Of a stretch of 64,000 nt of DNA, positions 46,859 to 56,460 are shown piece after piece. The notes below the pieces were generated by a model that saw only the letters and a list, made by a program, of their open reading frames with translations, did no database searches and was not told where the DNA came from. Position numbers and translations under genes: made by a program. Within the stretch, counting starts at the first letter, position 1. Each line of letters starts with the position of its first letter. Source of the DNA: Massilia sp. 9096 (lineage in GTDB: Bacteria > Pseudomonadota > Gammaproteobacteria > Burkholderiales > Burkholderiaceae_D); assembly GCF_000745265.1 (NCBI RefSeq), contig NZ_JQNN01000001.1, positions 2,604,001 to 2,668,000 of the forward strand. The letters are read 5' to 3'.

Positions 46859-48061
46859 ATGTTGCGATTGAACAAGATCTGCGCGTGCGCATTGCTGGCC
46901 ATGGCGTCACTGTTGCGCATCGCACCCGCCCTCGCCGCCAACAACGATCCGGTCATCCTCGTGCATGGCGTGCTGGGCTTCGGTCCCGACACCTACCCCG
47001 GACCGAAATTCCTCTACTGGGGCGGCTACCACAACATTGCCTCCACCATGGCGCTGTATCACGGCCCGCACACGGTCATCGCCGCCGGCGTCAGCCCGAT
47101 CGCTTCGAACTGGGACCGCGCCGCCGAGCTGTACGCCCAGATCAAGGGCGGCTGCGTCGACTACGGCGCCATCCACGTGCGGCGCTACGGTTACCCCGGG
47201 CAGCCGCAAAAGCCGGACGCCAGGTGCTGGGCCGCGGATCCGAACAACAATCCCGGCAACTACCCGCTCGCCTTCTATCCGCAGTGGGACGCCGCGCATC
47301 CGATCCACCTGATCGGCCACAGCCAGGGCGGTACGACGATCCGCGCGCTGGTGCAGCTGCTCGAGCACGGCTCCCCGGACGGCGACGAAGGCGGTGGCGA
47401 ACTGTACCGCGGCGGCAAGGTCGGCTGGGTGCGCAGCGTGGTCACGATCTCGGCGCCGCACAACGGCACCACGCTGCGCGACGCCGCGCTCGACGTGCTG
47501 CCCAACCTGCGCAGCCCGCTGCGCGATATGCTGGACAACCAGCTGGAACAGTGGGAGCTGGCGCCGGACGGCGCGCGCGAATTCAACCTGTGGGCGCTGA
47601 CCTCGCCCTCGGTCTACTGGTTTTCGATCGGCACGCTGGCGACCGAGGCCGGGTCCTGGTGCTGCAACGGCACCGACCGCGTCATCGCGCCGGTGCAGAG
47701 CAGCCAATTCCAGTACCCGCGCGCCGACATGATCGCCTACTTCAAGCCGTACGCCGGCGCATTCATCGTGCCCTCGCTGATGCAGCCCGGCATGGGCTCG
47801 TACACCCAGTCGGCGCCCGGCCGTGTGCGCATCGACAGCGCGTGGTTTCCGAACGACGGCGTGGTCAACACGATCAGCATGCGCGCGCCCGACGGCCATC
47901 CGGTGCGCGACTACGATGGCAGCGCCGTCAAGGGCACGTGGAATTTCCTCGGCAATTACCGCGGCTACGACCACTTCGACATCCTGAACTGGCCGAACAC
48001 GGGACCGTCGGCCGATCCGGTCTACGAACGGATCTGCGACATCATCTTCAACCTCGATTGA
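46859..48061 (+). CDS. Secreted triacylglycerol lipase
   Basis: The product has 400 residues from ATG 46859; TGGAG precedes it. A signal peptide ends at APALAANND. The mature enzyme starts DPVILVHGVLGFGPD, the oxyanion motif of true lipases. The nucleophile is GHSQGGTT. The PHNGTTLRDAAL segment and the late NDGVVNTISMRAP (acid) and YDHFDIL (His) complete the triad. It resembles the family I.5 type of lipase, which has an extra zinc region. Cysteines are few (KGGCVD, RCWAAD, WCCNGT). It is a single gene after the hydrolase. Confidence 0.9.
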   Translation: MLRLNKICACALLAMASLLRIAPALAANNDPVILVHGVLGFGPDTYPGPKFLYWGGYHNIASTMALYHGPHTVIAAGVSPIASNWDRAAELYAQIKGGCVDYGAIHVRRYGYPGQPQKPDARCWAADPNNNPGNYPLAFYPQWDAAHPIHLIGHSQGGTTIRALVQLLEHGSPDGDEGGGELYRGGKVGWVRSVVTISAPHNGTTLRDAALDVLPNLRSPLRDMLDNQLEQWELAPDGAREFNLWALTSPSVYWFSIGTLATEAGSWCCNGTDRVIAPVQSSQFQYPRADMIAYFKPYAGAFIVPSLMQPGMGSYTQSAPGRVRIDSAWFPNDGVVNTISMRAPDGHPVRDYDGSAVKGTWNFLGNYRGYDHFDILNWPNTGPSADPVYERICDIIFNLD

Positions 48062-48078
48062 GCGCGGGCGCCTGAACG

Positions 48079-49125
48079 TCAGGCGGGCGGCAGTTCGCGG
48101 CCCCAGCGCTGCAGCTGTTCGACGGTCGCCGTGACGCCGCCGCACACGATCACGAGCACGCGCGCGTAGCCGGCCAGCGGATGGGCGCCGCCAGTCACGT
48201 CACTGCCCGCATTACCGGCCACATTACCGGCCGCATCGCCGGCTACCTCATCTGCCGCCTCATCCGCTGCATCATGCGCCGCATACGCCAGCGCCAGCGC
48301 CGCTCCGCACGCCGGCTCGACCACGATGCGGTGGTCGTCCATGAACCGCAGGCAGGCCTGGACCGCGGCGCGATCGCTCACCACCTGCGGCACGATCGGA
48401 TGCTGCGCAGCCAGCGCAAACGCCGCTTCCGACACTCGGCGCGCGCCGAGCGAGGTAGCGATGCTGGTGATGGCAGGCAGCTCGATGCGCTCGCCTGCCC
48501 GCAGCGAGCGCGCATACGCATCGGCGCCCGCGGTCTCGACCGCGAACACCGGCACCTCGTTCCAGCCCTGGCGCCGCATGCCCTCGACCACGCCGCACAG
48601 CAGCCCGCCCCCGCCGACCGACAGCAGCACCGCATCCGGCGCTAGGCCGCTGGCCGCGACCTCGTCGATCATGCCGGCGTGGCCTTCCCACAGCAGCGGA
48701 TCGTCGAACGGGTGGATGAAGGCGTCCTGCGGCCCGAGCATGGACAGCGCCAACGCGTTCGCTTCCTGGAACGAGGCGCCATGCACGACGATCTCGGCGC
48801 CTTCGCGCGCGATCAGCTCGCGCGCACGCGCGCTGGTGGTTTCCGGCACCACCACCGTCACCGGCAGTCCGAGCCGGCGGCCGGCGTGCGCCGCGGCCAT
48901 GCCGGCATTGCCGCCAGAGGAGGAAACGAAGCGGCGCGCGCCGCCCGCCGCGTAGCGCTCGCAGGCATGGCCAATGCCGCGCAGCTTGAACGAACCGGAC
49001 GGCTGCAGCGCTTCCATCTTGAGGAAAAAGGCCGGACCGCCCGCGCGCGCCAGCGCGCCCGATTCGATCAGCGGCGTCGGCTGGTGCAGCAGGCGCTGCG
49101 GCAAGGACGGCTGCGGCGTCGTCAC
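48079..49125 (-). CDS. Serine/threonine dehydratase-like PLP enzyme
   Basis: The product has 348 residues. It is a fold-type II PLP enzyme: Schiff-base lysine in PSGSFKLRG (Lys47), SSSGGNAGMAAA phosphate/amide loop and the glycine loop GGGGLLCG. It fits L-serine dehydratase (SDH-like), which yields pyruvate and ammonia; threonine is also possible. An Ala/Asp/Gly-rich stretch of about 33 residues at 280-312 (ADEAADEVAG, DAAGNVAGNAG) is unlike relatives and comes from a run of short DNA repeats. It overlaps the upstream hybrid kinase by 4 nt (ATGA), although the functions look unrelated. Confidence 0.85.
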   Translation of the reverse strand: MTTPQPSLPQRLLHQPTPLIESGALARAGGPAFFLKMEALQPSGSFKLRGIGHACERYAAGGARRFVSSSGGNAGMAAAHAGRRLGLPVTVVVPETTSARARELIAREGAEIVVHGASFQEANALALSMLGPQDAFIHPFDDPLLWEGHAGMIDEVAASGLAPDAVLLSVGGGGLLCGVVEGMRRQGWNEVPVFAVETAGADAYARSLRAGERIELPAITSIATSLGARRVSEAAFALAAQHPIVPQVVSDRAAVQACLRFMDDHRIVVEPACGAALALAYAAHDAADEAADEVAGDAAGNVAGNAGSDVTGGAHPLAGYARVLVIVCGGVTATVEQLQRWGRELPPA

Positions 49126-51041
49126 ATCGTGCCGCGCAGGGTGCGCGCCAGGTCGGACAGGCGGTAGGGCTTGTTCACGAAGGCGAATTCGCTCAGCTCG
49201 CTGCCGTGACGCTGCTTCAGGGCCGGCAGCGGATAGCCGGAGGCCAGCATGATCTTGGTGTCCGGGTAGTGCGCGCGGGTGTAGGAGGCCAGTTCGATAC
49301 CGTCCATGCCGTCGGGCATGACGACGTCGGTGAACAGGATGTCGACGTCCTTGTGCTCGAGCACGTCGATCGCCTCGTTGCTGTTGGCGGCCGTCAGCAC
49401 GTCGTAGCCCATGCTGGAGAACAGCGCGGACGCGACGTCCATCAGGTCGGGCTCGTCCTCGACGATCAGCACGCGCTCGGTATGCTCGGCGCCGGCCTCG
49501 AGCGCGTCGGACACGACGGCAGGCAGGTAGATCGAGATCGCCGTGCCCTCGCCCTCCTTGCTTTCGATCACGACCTCGCCGCCCGACTGCTTGATGAAGC
49601 CGTACACCTGCGACAGGCCCAGGCCGGTGCCCTTGCCGACTTCCTTGGTGGTGAAGAACGGTTCGAAGGCGCGCGCGATGACGTCCGGCGGCATGCCGCT
49701 GCCGGTGTCGCGCACCGTCACGCGCACGTACTCGCCGGCCGCCAGCGAACCGGCCTGGCGCTCGGCCAGCGTGGCGTTGGCCGTGCTGATCGTAATGCTG
49801 CCCCCCTCGGGCATGGCGTCGCGCGCGTTGACCACCAGGTTCAGCAGCGCGGATTCGAAACGGGCGCTGTCGATGGTGGCGTTGTGGGTCTTGCGGTCGA
49901 GCTCGATGTTGAACTCGATGTCGGCGTTGCCGGCGCGCCGCAACACGGTCTCGAAGCCAGTGACAATGCGGTTGATGTTGCGCGTTTCCGCCTGCAGCGG
50001 CTGCTGGCGCGCGAAGGCCAGCAGCTGCTGGGTCAGGCGCGCGCCGCGGTCGATCGCGCGCCGCATGCTTTCGATCGTGCGGGCTTCGCCGCGGTTTTCG
50101 CCGCGCCCTTCGGCTCCGCCGCGCTGGATGCCGAGCACCTCCAGGCCGCTCGACAGCACCGACAGCAGGTTGTTGAAGTCGTGCGCGATGCCGCCGGTCA
50201 GCTGGCCGATCGACTCCATCTTCTGTGCCTGGAACAGGGCCACGTTGGCCGCCGCCAACGCCTCGTCCGCCTTTTTCTTTTCGGTCAGGTCGCGCGTGAT
50301 CTTGGCGAAGCCGACCAACTCGCCATTGGCGTCGTGGACGGCGTCGACCACCACGTGGGCCCAGAAGCGCGAACCGTCCTTGCGCACGCGCCAGCCTTCG
50401 GATTCGTAGCGCCCGACCTTGGCCGCCGTCCCGAGCGCACGCTCGGGCCCGCCTGCGGCGCGGTCTTCGTCGGTGTAGAAGCGCGAGAAATGCTGGCCCA
50501 GGATGTCTTCCAGCGAGTAACCCTTGATGCGTTCGGCGCCAGCGTTCCAGTTGGTGACGATACCTTCGGGCGAGAGCATGTAGATCGCATAATCGGTCAC
50601 GCCCTGCACCAGCAGGCGGAAGCGCTGTTCGCTCTCGCGCAGCTTGTCCTCGGCCACCTTGCGCTCGGTGACGTCGCGCGTGACCTTGGCAAAGCCGAGC
50701 AGCACGCCGTCTTCGTTGTAGATCGGGTCGAGCACGACGTGGGCCCAGAAACGCGAGCCGTCCTTGCGTACGCGCCAGCCTTCGGATTCGTACTTGCCTT
50801 CTTTCAGCGCGGTGGCCAGGGCGCGCGCTGGCATGCCGGCATCGCGGTCTTCCAGCGTATAGAAGCGTGAAAAATGTTCGCCCAGGATTTCATGCGCCTG
50901 ATAGCCCTTGAAACGGTTGGCGCCGGCGTTCCAACTGCTGATGTGTCCGTTTGGATCGAGCATGTAGATGGCGTAGTCGCTGATTCCCGAAATCAGGTAT
51001 TGGTAACGCCGCTCGTCGGTCAGGAAAGTCTTGGTTTGCAT
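49122..51041 (-). CDS. PAS-PAS hybrid histidine kinase with receiver
   Basis: The product has 639 residues from ATG 51041. Two near-duplicate PAS domains (about 11-128 and 141-252) share YESEGWRVRKDGSRFWAHVV. A HisKA domain follows with phosphoacceptor His287 (GGIAHDFNN), then an ATPase domain (N-box NLVVNARDAM, G-box DTGSGMPP and GTGLGLSQV), and a C-terminal receiver (about 520-639; DVDILFTDVVMPDG, with Lys in VNKPYR). There is no membrane segment, so it is cytosolic. The ligand of the PAS domains is unknown. It lies in the sensory block beside the bacteriophytochrome and is coupled to the dehydratase gene. Confidence 0.94.
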   Translation of the reverse strand: MQTKTFLTDERRYQYLISGISDYAIYMLDPNGHISSWNAGANRFKGYQAHEILGEHFSRFYTLEDRDAGMPARALATALKEGKYESEGWRVRKDGSRFWAHVVLDPIYNEDGVLLGFAKVTRDVTERKVAEDKLRESEQRFRLLVQGVTDYAIYMLSPEGIVTNWNAGAERIKGYSLEDILGQHFSRFYTDEDRAAGGPERALGTAAKVGRYESEGWRVRKDGSRFWAHVVVDAVHDANGELVGFAKITRDLTEKKKADEALAAANVALFQAQKMESIGQLTGGIAHDFNNLLSVLSSGLEVLGIQRGGAEGRGENRGEARTIESMRRAIDRGARLTQQLLAFARQQPLQAETRNINRIVTGFETVLRRAGNADIEFNIELDRKTHNATIDSARFESALLNLVVNARDAMPEGGSITISTANATLAERQAGSLAAGEYVRVTVRDTGSGMPPDVIARAFEPFFTTKEVGKGTGLGLSQVYGFIKQSGGEVVIESKEGEGTAISIYLPAVVSDALEAGAEHTERVLIVEDEPDLMDVASALFSSMGYDVLTAANSNEAIDVLEHKDVDILFTDVVMPDGMDGIELASYTRAHYPDTKIMLASGYPLPALKQRHGSELSEFAFVNKPYRLSDLARTLRGTM

Positions 51042-51583
51042 TGAAGGACCAATTATTTTTGCCCAAATCCACCTCATGATACGCGCTCGCTCAAGTGGCT
51101 GCGCGTGCACAATATAGAAGGGATTTTACATTCTTGTCGTTTGCGCCATATCGCGTGAAATGCGCCTGTCGAGCATTCTACAGACTTACCGAAGCGATCT
51201 TGCCTGATACTTGAATAGCGTGCAATAACACAGGCGCGCATCAATAAAATCAAGCACTTGACGCTAACCCCGTATGCCATGCCGATCCACGTGGACAAGC
51301 AGAGGCGAACCGGTGCGGTCCGGGCCAGCGCCGGCGCTCTGCGCTACGCCGCGCTCTCCCGATCGCGCCGGCCCAGCCGCACCGACATCAAAATTCACAC
51401 TTTCGCACAGAATCTCGTTACACACTACAAGGTTCGGGATTCGTATTTGCTGAATTCGTATGATTGATGTTGCAAGATAGATGCAAAATCAACGCCGATT
51501 CGGCCGGGTTGCGGGTTTGGGCTGATGCTTTTCATTGTAAAATAACTGCTTGCAATCATCGCTGAAACACTGTCCAACGCACC
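51042..51583. other. Divergent intergenic region between PAS kinase and phytochrome
   Basis: This 542-bp stretch holds no gene I can support. It should contain the promoters of both divergent genes. The right third is AT-rich, with a run near TTGTAAAATAACTGC about 45 bp before the phytochrome ATG, a possible -10 region. No palindrome or RNA gene was recognised. Confidence 0.6.
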
Positions 51584-53848
51584 ATGAATCAGGCTACTCA
51601 CGCTCCCGTCCTCGACCTGTCGACCTGCGACAAGGAACCGATTCGTACGCCCGGCAGCATCCAGCCGCACGGCTTCCTGCTGACGCTGGCGGACGACGGC
51701 TCGGTACTGCAGGCCAGCGCCAACCTGCAGTCCTGGATCGGCTATCCGGCCGAAGGCGTGCCTGGCCGTCCGTTGGCCGACGTGATCGGCCTCGAGGCCG
51801 CCCAGCGCCTGCAGCCCGGCCTGGCCGGCAACCTCGGCCCGCGTCCGTTCTACGTCGGCACCATCACCGCCGCCAACGGCAGCCACTTCGAAGCGTCGGC
51901 CCACCGCTGGGACGGTGTGATCATCGTCGAATTCGAGCCGGTCGAGCGCCCGGAACAGGCAGGCTTTCGCGACTTGTACCCACTGGTCGGCAACTTCCTG
52001 CTCAAGGTCAACGATGCGCCCAGCATCGAGGCGCTGGCCCAACTGGCTTGCCAGCACGTGCGCACCGTGTCCGGGTTCGGGCGCGTCATCGTGTACAAGT
52101 TCGATGCCGACGGCCACGGCCACGTCATGGCCGAGGACAAGCTCGATGGGTATGCGTCGTACATGGGCCAGCACTTCCCGGCCAGCGACATCCCGACCCA
52201 GGCGCGCGAGCTGTATACGCTGTCGCGCATACGCCTGATCCGCGATGCGAACTACACGCCGGCGGCGCTGGTCCCGCCCCTGAATCCTGCCACCGGGAAG
52301 GTCAACGACCTGTCGTTTGCCGTCCTGCGCAGCGTCTCGCCGGTGCACCTGCAGTACATGCGCAACATGAACACCATGGCGTCGATGTCGGTGTCGCTGA
52401 TGGTCAAGGGCAAGCTGTGGGGCCTGGTGTCGTGCCATAACGAAGACGCCAACCTGGTCTCGTTCGAAAAGCGCACCGCCTGCGAACAGGTGGCCGAGAT
52501 CCTGGCGCTATGCATCGAATCGCGCGAGGACGCCGCCGAGCTGCAGTTCCGCCTCGACCTGCGCCGCATCATGGTGTCGATGCTGGCCGGCTTGACCCAG
52601 GGCAGCGACTTCATTGAAAACCTGTCCAGCATCTTTCCCGAACTGCTGCGCTTCGCGCGCGCGACCGGTGCGGCGGTGGTGGTCGACGACCGCATCCTGT
52701 GCTACGGCGACACCCCGGAGCAGGAACAGATCCAGTCGCTGGTGGAATGGCTCAACGTGCACGACCACGGCGACATCTTCCACACTGACAAATTGTCCGC
52801 CATTTACCCGAACGGCGGCGAGCTGGTGCGCAACGCCAGCGGCCTGATGGCCCTGCCGATCTCGCGCATCCACAAGCACTACCTGTTGTGGTTCCGCCCC
52901 GAGTACGTGCATACCATCGAATGGGCAGGCTACCCGCACGACAAGGTGGTGCAGTCGGCCGCGGCCGGCACCTCGATACAACCGCTGCAGTTGTCGCCGC
53001 GCACCAGCTTCGCGGCCTGGCGCGAGACCATCCACGGCGTGAGCCAGCAGTGGCACGGCGGCGAGATCGAGCTGGCGCTGGAATTCCGTACCGCCCTGCT
53101 CGGCATCGCGCTCGAGCGGGCCGAGCAGATGGCCGAGCTGGCCGAGGAGCTGGGGCGCGCCAACAAGGAACTCGAAGCCTTCTCGTATTCGGTGTCGCAC
53201 GATTTGCGCGCGCCGCTGCGCCACATCGTTGGATTCTCCGACCTGCTGATCGAGTCGAGCGGCAGCGAGGACGTCACCCAGCGCCAGCGCTTCCTGAAGA
53301 ACATCAAGGAAGCCGCGCGCATGGCCGGCAAGCTGGTCGACGACCTGCTGTCGTTCTCGCAGATGGGGCGCGCCTCGCTGCGCCCGACCACGGTCGACAT
53401 GGGCGAGCTGGTCGCGGCCTGCCTCGACAAGCTGGCGCTCGAAACCCGCAACCGCCACATCGACTGGGAAATCGCGCCGCTGCCGGCGGTCCATGCCGAC
53501 CCGGCCTTCCTGCACCTGGCGATGTACAACCTGCTGTCGAACGCGGTCAAGTTCACGGCGCAGAAAGACCCGGCCGTCATCCGCATCACTTTTGAAGACC
53601 ATCCGGACGAGACCGTGATCCACGTGGCCGACAACGGCGCCGGCTTCAACATGGATTACGTGCACAAGCTGTTCGGCGTCTTCCAGCGCCTGCACCGCAT
53701 GGAAGATTTCCAGGGCACCGGCATCGGCCTGGCCAACGTGCGCCGCATCGTCGAGCGTCACAACGGCCGCGTCTGGGCCAATTCCGTACTCGGCGAAGGC
53801 GCGACCTTCTCCTTCGCCCTTCCCAAGAATCACCTGAATACCGATTGA
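51584..53848 (+). CDS. bphP: Bacteriophytochrome histidine kinase
   Basis: The product has 754 residues. This red/far-red light sensor binds biliverdin. The N-terminal Cys15 (DLSTCDKEPI) is the chromophore anchor of bacterial phytochromes. The PAS domain (about 20-120), GAF (about 140-315, with PASDIP at 199-204 and the His in SPVHLQYM) and PHY (about 330-510, PRTSF at 472-476) are intact. HisKA has His539 (FSYSVSHDLRAPLRH), followed by an ATPase domain ending in GTGIGLANVRRIV. No receiver is attached. It lies 24 bp before a single-domain response regulator, the usual Cph1/Rcp1-like pair. No heme oxygenase gene for making biliverdin is in the window. Confidence 0.96.
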   Translation: MNQATHAPVLDLSTCDKEPIRTPGSIQPHGFLLTLADDGSVLQASANLQSWIGYPAEGVPGRPLADVIGLEAAQRLQPGLAGNLGPRPFYVGTITAANGSHFEASAHRWDGVIIVEFEPVERPEQAGFRDLYPLVGNFLLKVNDAPSIEALAQLACQHVRTVSGFGRVIVYKFDADGHGHVMAEDKLDGYASYMGQHFPASDIPTQARELYTLSRIRLIRDANYTPAALVPPLNPATGKVNDLSFAVLRSVSPVHLQYMRNMNTMASMSVSLMVKGKLWGLVSCHNEDANLVSFEKRTACEQVAEILALCIESREDAAELQFRLDLRRIMVSMLAGLTQGSDFIENLSSIFPELLRFARATGAAVVVDDRILCYGDTPEQEQIQSLVEWLNVHDHGDIFHTDKLSAIYPNGGELVRNASGLMALPISRIHKHYLLWFRPEYVHTIEWAGYPHDKVVQSAAAGTSIQPLQLSPRTSFAAWRETIHGVSQQWHGGEIELALEFRTALLGIALERAEQMAELAEELGRANKELEAFSYSVSHDLRAPLRHIVGFSDLLIESSGSEDVTQRQRFLKNIKEAARMAGKLVDDLLSFSQMGRASLRPTTVDMGELVAACLDKLALETRNRHIDWEIAPLPAVHADPAFLHLAMYNLLSNAVKFTAQKDPAVIRITFEDHPDETVIHVADNGAGFNMDYVHKLFGVFQRLHRMEDFQGTGIGLANVRRIVERHNGRVWANSVLGEGATFSFALPKNHLNTD

Positions 53849-53872
53849 TTTAATTTGTACCCGAGAGAATAC

Positions 53873-54331
53873 ATGCTCAAGCCCATCCTATTGGTGGAAG
53901 ATAACCCGAACGACCTGGAACTGACGCTGATCGCGTTGTCCAAAAGCCAGCTCGCAAACCAGGTCATCGTCGTGCGCGACGGCGCCGAAGCGCTCGACTA
54001 CCTGCATCGCCGCGGCGAGTACGCGGAGGGCCCGGTCGGCAACCCGGCCGTGGTGCTGCTCGACCTGAAGCTGCCCAAAGTCGACGGCCTGGAAGTATTG
54101 AAGGACATCCGCGCCACCGACTGCCTGAAAGCCATCCCGGTGGTGATGCTGACGTCGTCGAAAGAAGAACAGGATCTGATCCGCAGCTACGAGCTGGGCG
54201 TGAACGCCTACGTGGTCAAGCCGGTCGATTTCACGGAGTTCGTGCGCGCGATCGCCGACCTGGGGATCTTCTGGGCCGTGCTGAACGAACCGCCGCCGGG
54301 CTCGCAGCGCTACGTCAAGCCCAGCAAATAA
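53873..54331 (+). CDS. Single-domain response regulator (Rcp1-like)
   Basis: The product has 152 residues. It is a receiver only: acidic pocket VEDNPNDLE (Glu9/Asp10 region), phosphoacceptor Asp64 (LLDLKLPKVDG), Thr in VVMLTSSKEE and Lys in YVVKPVDF. The length and the longer C-terminal end are typical of Rcp-type regulators that pair with phytochrome kinases. I start at ATG 53873 because GAGAG lies at proper distance; the upstream TTG at 53855 is in frame but weak. It probably passes the phosphate on through other partners, as it has no output domain. Confidence 0.93.
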   Translation: MLKPILLVEDNPNDLELTLIALSKSQLANQVIVVRDGAEALDYLHRRGEYAEGPVGNPAVVLLDLKLPKVDGLEVLKDIRATDCLKAIPVVMLTSSKEEQDLIRSYELGVNAYVVKPVDFTEFVRAIADLGIFWAVLNEPPPGSQRYVKPSK

Positions 54332-54377
54332 GCGCTTCAGTCAGTTCAGCAAACAAGCCGGGCCGTGCGCCCGCGCC

Positions 54378-54412
54378 CGACGCCGGCATTGCGCCGGCGC
54401 GTTTCATTTCTT
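54378..54412. terminator. GC hairpin between response regulator and hybrid kinase
   Basis: CGCCCGACGCCGGC and GCGCCGGCGCG form a strong stem with a short loop, followed by GTTTCATTTC. It is placed between two convergent genes. The T-tract is interrupted, so efficiency is uncertain. Confidence 0.5.
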
Positions 54413-54415
54413 GCT

Positions 54416-56053
54416 TCACGTCGCGCGCCGGCGTTCCTGCCCGAGGTCCCTGCGCCGCAGCAGGTGGCGGATGCGGGCGCTGAGCGCGTCCGGGTGATAC
54501 GGTTTCTGCAGCAGATTCACGGTCGATTCCAGCTTGCCCTCATGCGCCAGCACGCCTTCGGCATAGCCGGAGGTGTACAGGATCTCGGCGCGTGGCAGGC
54601 GCTCGCGCACCAGTTCTCCCAGTTGCAGGCTGCTGACCGGTCCCGGCATGATCACGTCGGTGAACACCAGGTCGATTTGCTGGCCCTTCTCGAGCGATCG
54701 GTCGATCACCCCCACCGCGGCGGCCGCGTCCGGCGCTTCCAGCACGAGGTAGCCGAGCGCCGACAGGATGCCGCAGGTGGTGCTGCGTACGTCTTCCTCG
54801 TCCTCGACCACCAGGATGGTCTCCGGGCCGCCCAGCAGCGGCGCCGGCTCGAGGTCTTCCTCGAAGTCCGGCTCGGCGTCGCTGCGCGGCAGGTAGATGC
54901 GCACGCTGGTGCCCTTGCCCGGTTCGCTCTTGAGGATGATCTCGCCGCCCGACTGCTTGATGAAGCCGTAGGCCATCGACAGACCCAGGCCGGTGCCCTG
55001 CCCGGTCGGCTTGGTGGTAAAAAACGGTTCGAAGGCGCGCGCCAGCACCTCGCGGCTCATGCCCTTGCCGGTGTCGGCGATCTCGATCAGCACCCAGCGC
55101 CCGGCCATCAGTTCCGGCGGCAACGGATCGCCCGGTTCGAGATTGGCGGCGCGGATGGTCAGGGTGCCGCTGCCGGCCATGGCATCGCGCGCGTTGATGG
55201 CCAGGTTCAGCAGCACGTTGTGCAATTGGTTGGGGTCGACCAGGGTGCTGCCCAGGCCGTGCGCGATCTCGGTCACCACGCGCGCGCGCGGGCCGAGCAC
55301 GCGGCGCATCATGTCGTCCATCTCGCGCAGCAGGTGGCCGGGATTGACCACCACCGACTGCAGCGGCTGGCGGCGCGCGAACGCGAGCAGGTGCGACGAC
55401 AGCTTGGCGCCGCGCTCGACGCCGGCCAGCGCCATGTCGACGCGTTCCTTGCCGGAGTCGCTCAGCGCACCGACCAGTTTCAGCAGCTGCAGGTTGCCGC
55501 CGATGATCTGCAGCACGTTGTTGAAGTCGTGGGCGACGCCGCCGGTGAGCTGGCCGATCGCTTCCATCTTTTGCGCCTGGAACAGCGCCGACTGGCTGGC
55601 CTCGAGCTGGGCCTGGCTATGGCGCAGCGAGACGAAAGCGGCATCGCGCTGGCGCCGCGCGAGGCAGGCATCGCTGTGGTAGCGGACCCGCGCCACCAAT
55701 TCGCGCGGGTCCGGCCACTTGACCATATAGTCGTTGGCGCCGACGGCGAAGGCCTTGGCCTTGATTTCAGGATCTTCTTCGGACGACAGCAGGATCACGG
55801 GGATGTGCTCGGTGTCCTTGTCCGCACGCAAGCGCCGCGTCACCTCGAAGCCGTCGATCTCGGGCATGCGCAAATCGACGAGCACCACCGTCGCCTGGAT
55901 TTCCTTGGCAATCTCGACCGCCATCGACGGCTGGCTGGCAAAGCGCAGCGAATACGCTTCGCAAGTTTTCAAGCCATACGAGATGATGTCTTCGGCAAAT
56001 GGCTCGTCGTCGATGAGGAGAATGGAGCAGGCGTTGGCGTCTTCTTGATTCAT
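54416..56053 (-). CDS. Hybrid histidine kinase, receiver-HisKA-ATPase-receiver
   Basis: The product has 545 residues. The first receiver (about 9-125) has Asp60 (VVLVDLRMPEIDG) and Lys112. HisKA carries His175 (GGVAHDFNNVLQII). The ATPase domain has NLAINARDAM, DTGKGMS and GTGLGLSM. A second receiver (about 420-530) has DLVFTDVIMPG. There is no PAS or membrane segment, so input must come through the N-terminal receiver, probably from another kinase. The phytochrome and its regulator on the opposite strand are natural candidates. HisKA and ATPase domains resemble those of the PAS kinase at 49122. Confidence 0.93.
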   Translation of the reverse strand: MNQEDANACSILLIDDEPFAEDIISYGLKTCEAYSLRFASQPSMAVEIAKEIQATVVLVDLRMPEIDGFEVTRRLRADKDTEHIPVILLSSEEDPEIKAKAFAVGANDYMVKWPDPRELVARVRYHSDACLARRQRDAAFVSLRHSQAQLEASQSALFQAQKMEAIGQLTGGVAHDFNNVLQIIGGNLQLLKLVGALSDSGKERVDMALAGVERGAKLSSHLLAFARRQPLQSVVVNPGHLLREMDDMMRRVLGPRARVVTEIAHGLGSTLVDPNQLHNVLLNLAINARDAMAGSGTLTIRAANLEPGDPLPPELMAGRWVLIEIADTGKGMSREVLARAFEPFFTTKPTGQGTGLGLSMAYGFIKQSGGEIILKSEPGKGTSVRIYLPRSDAEPDFEEDLEPAPLLGGPETILVVEDEEDVRSTTCGILSALGYLVLEAPDAAAAVGVIDRSLEKGQQIDLVFTDVIMPGPVSSLQLGELVRERLPRAEILYTSGYAEGVLAHEGKLESTVNLLQKPYHPDALSARIRHLLRRRDLGQERRRAT

Positions 56054-56460
56054 TGCAACTGCAAATGGTGAAAGGGAGGAACCACGAATTGCAAAAAGGT
56101 AAGACTCGATTTTACATCAGCTGTAGCGGTCGTGCCCGGCATTTCAATCGTACGGTACTTAACGTATCGATCCGACAACCCTGATTTTATGGATTTAATT
56201 GTAAATATAGGTTCATGCAAAAGCTCCGCCGTGCTCTTGCAACATGTCACAATGTTCCACACCAGTAACAATTGGTAAGAAATTTTCCTTGCTTTTCAGA
56301 TAGCATGCGGGTTTCTCGCCGAGCATTTATGGCTAATCAATTGCTCGTCACTTTGTTACATCCTGCGCCCTACAGCCACCTCCAGTTCTCTCTCGGGCTA
56401 CCGCATCCATCTGCCGGCAAGCGCAACGGCCGAGCCGTTCGGCCCGGTCGCATCGGCCGC
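56054..56460. other. Intergenic region upstream of the hybrid kinase
   Basis: This 407-bp stretch has no supportable gene. The first half (to about 56290) is AT-rich and should hold the hybrid kinase promoter. The rest is GC-rich and holds CGGCCGAGCCGTTCGGCCCG, a short palindrome just past the HNH stop codon that could terminate it, without a T-run. Confidence 0.55.

Noticed and set aside
51258..51467. 69-codon frame in the phytochrome upstream region
   Set aside because: No ribosome site and no recognisable pattern; likely chance.
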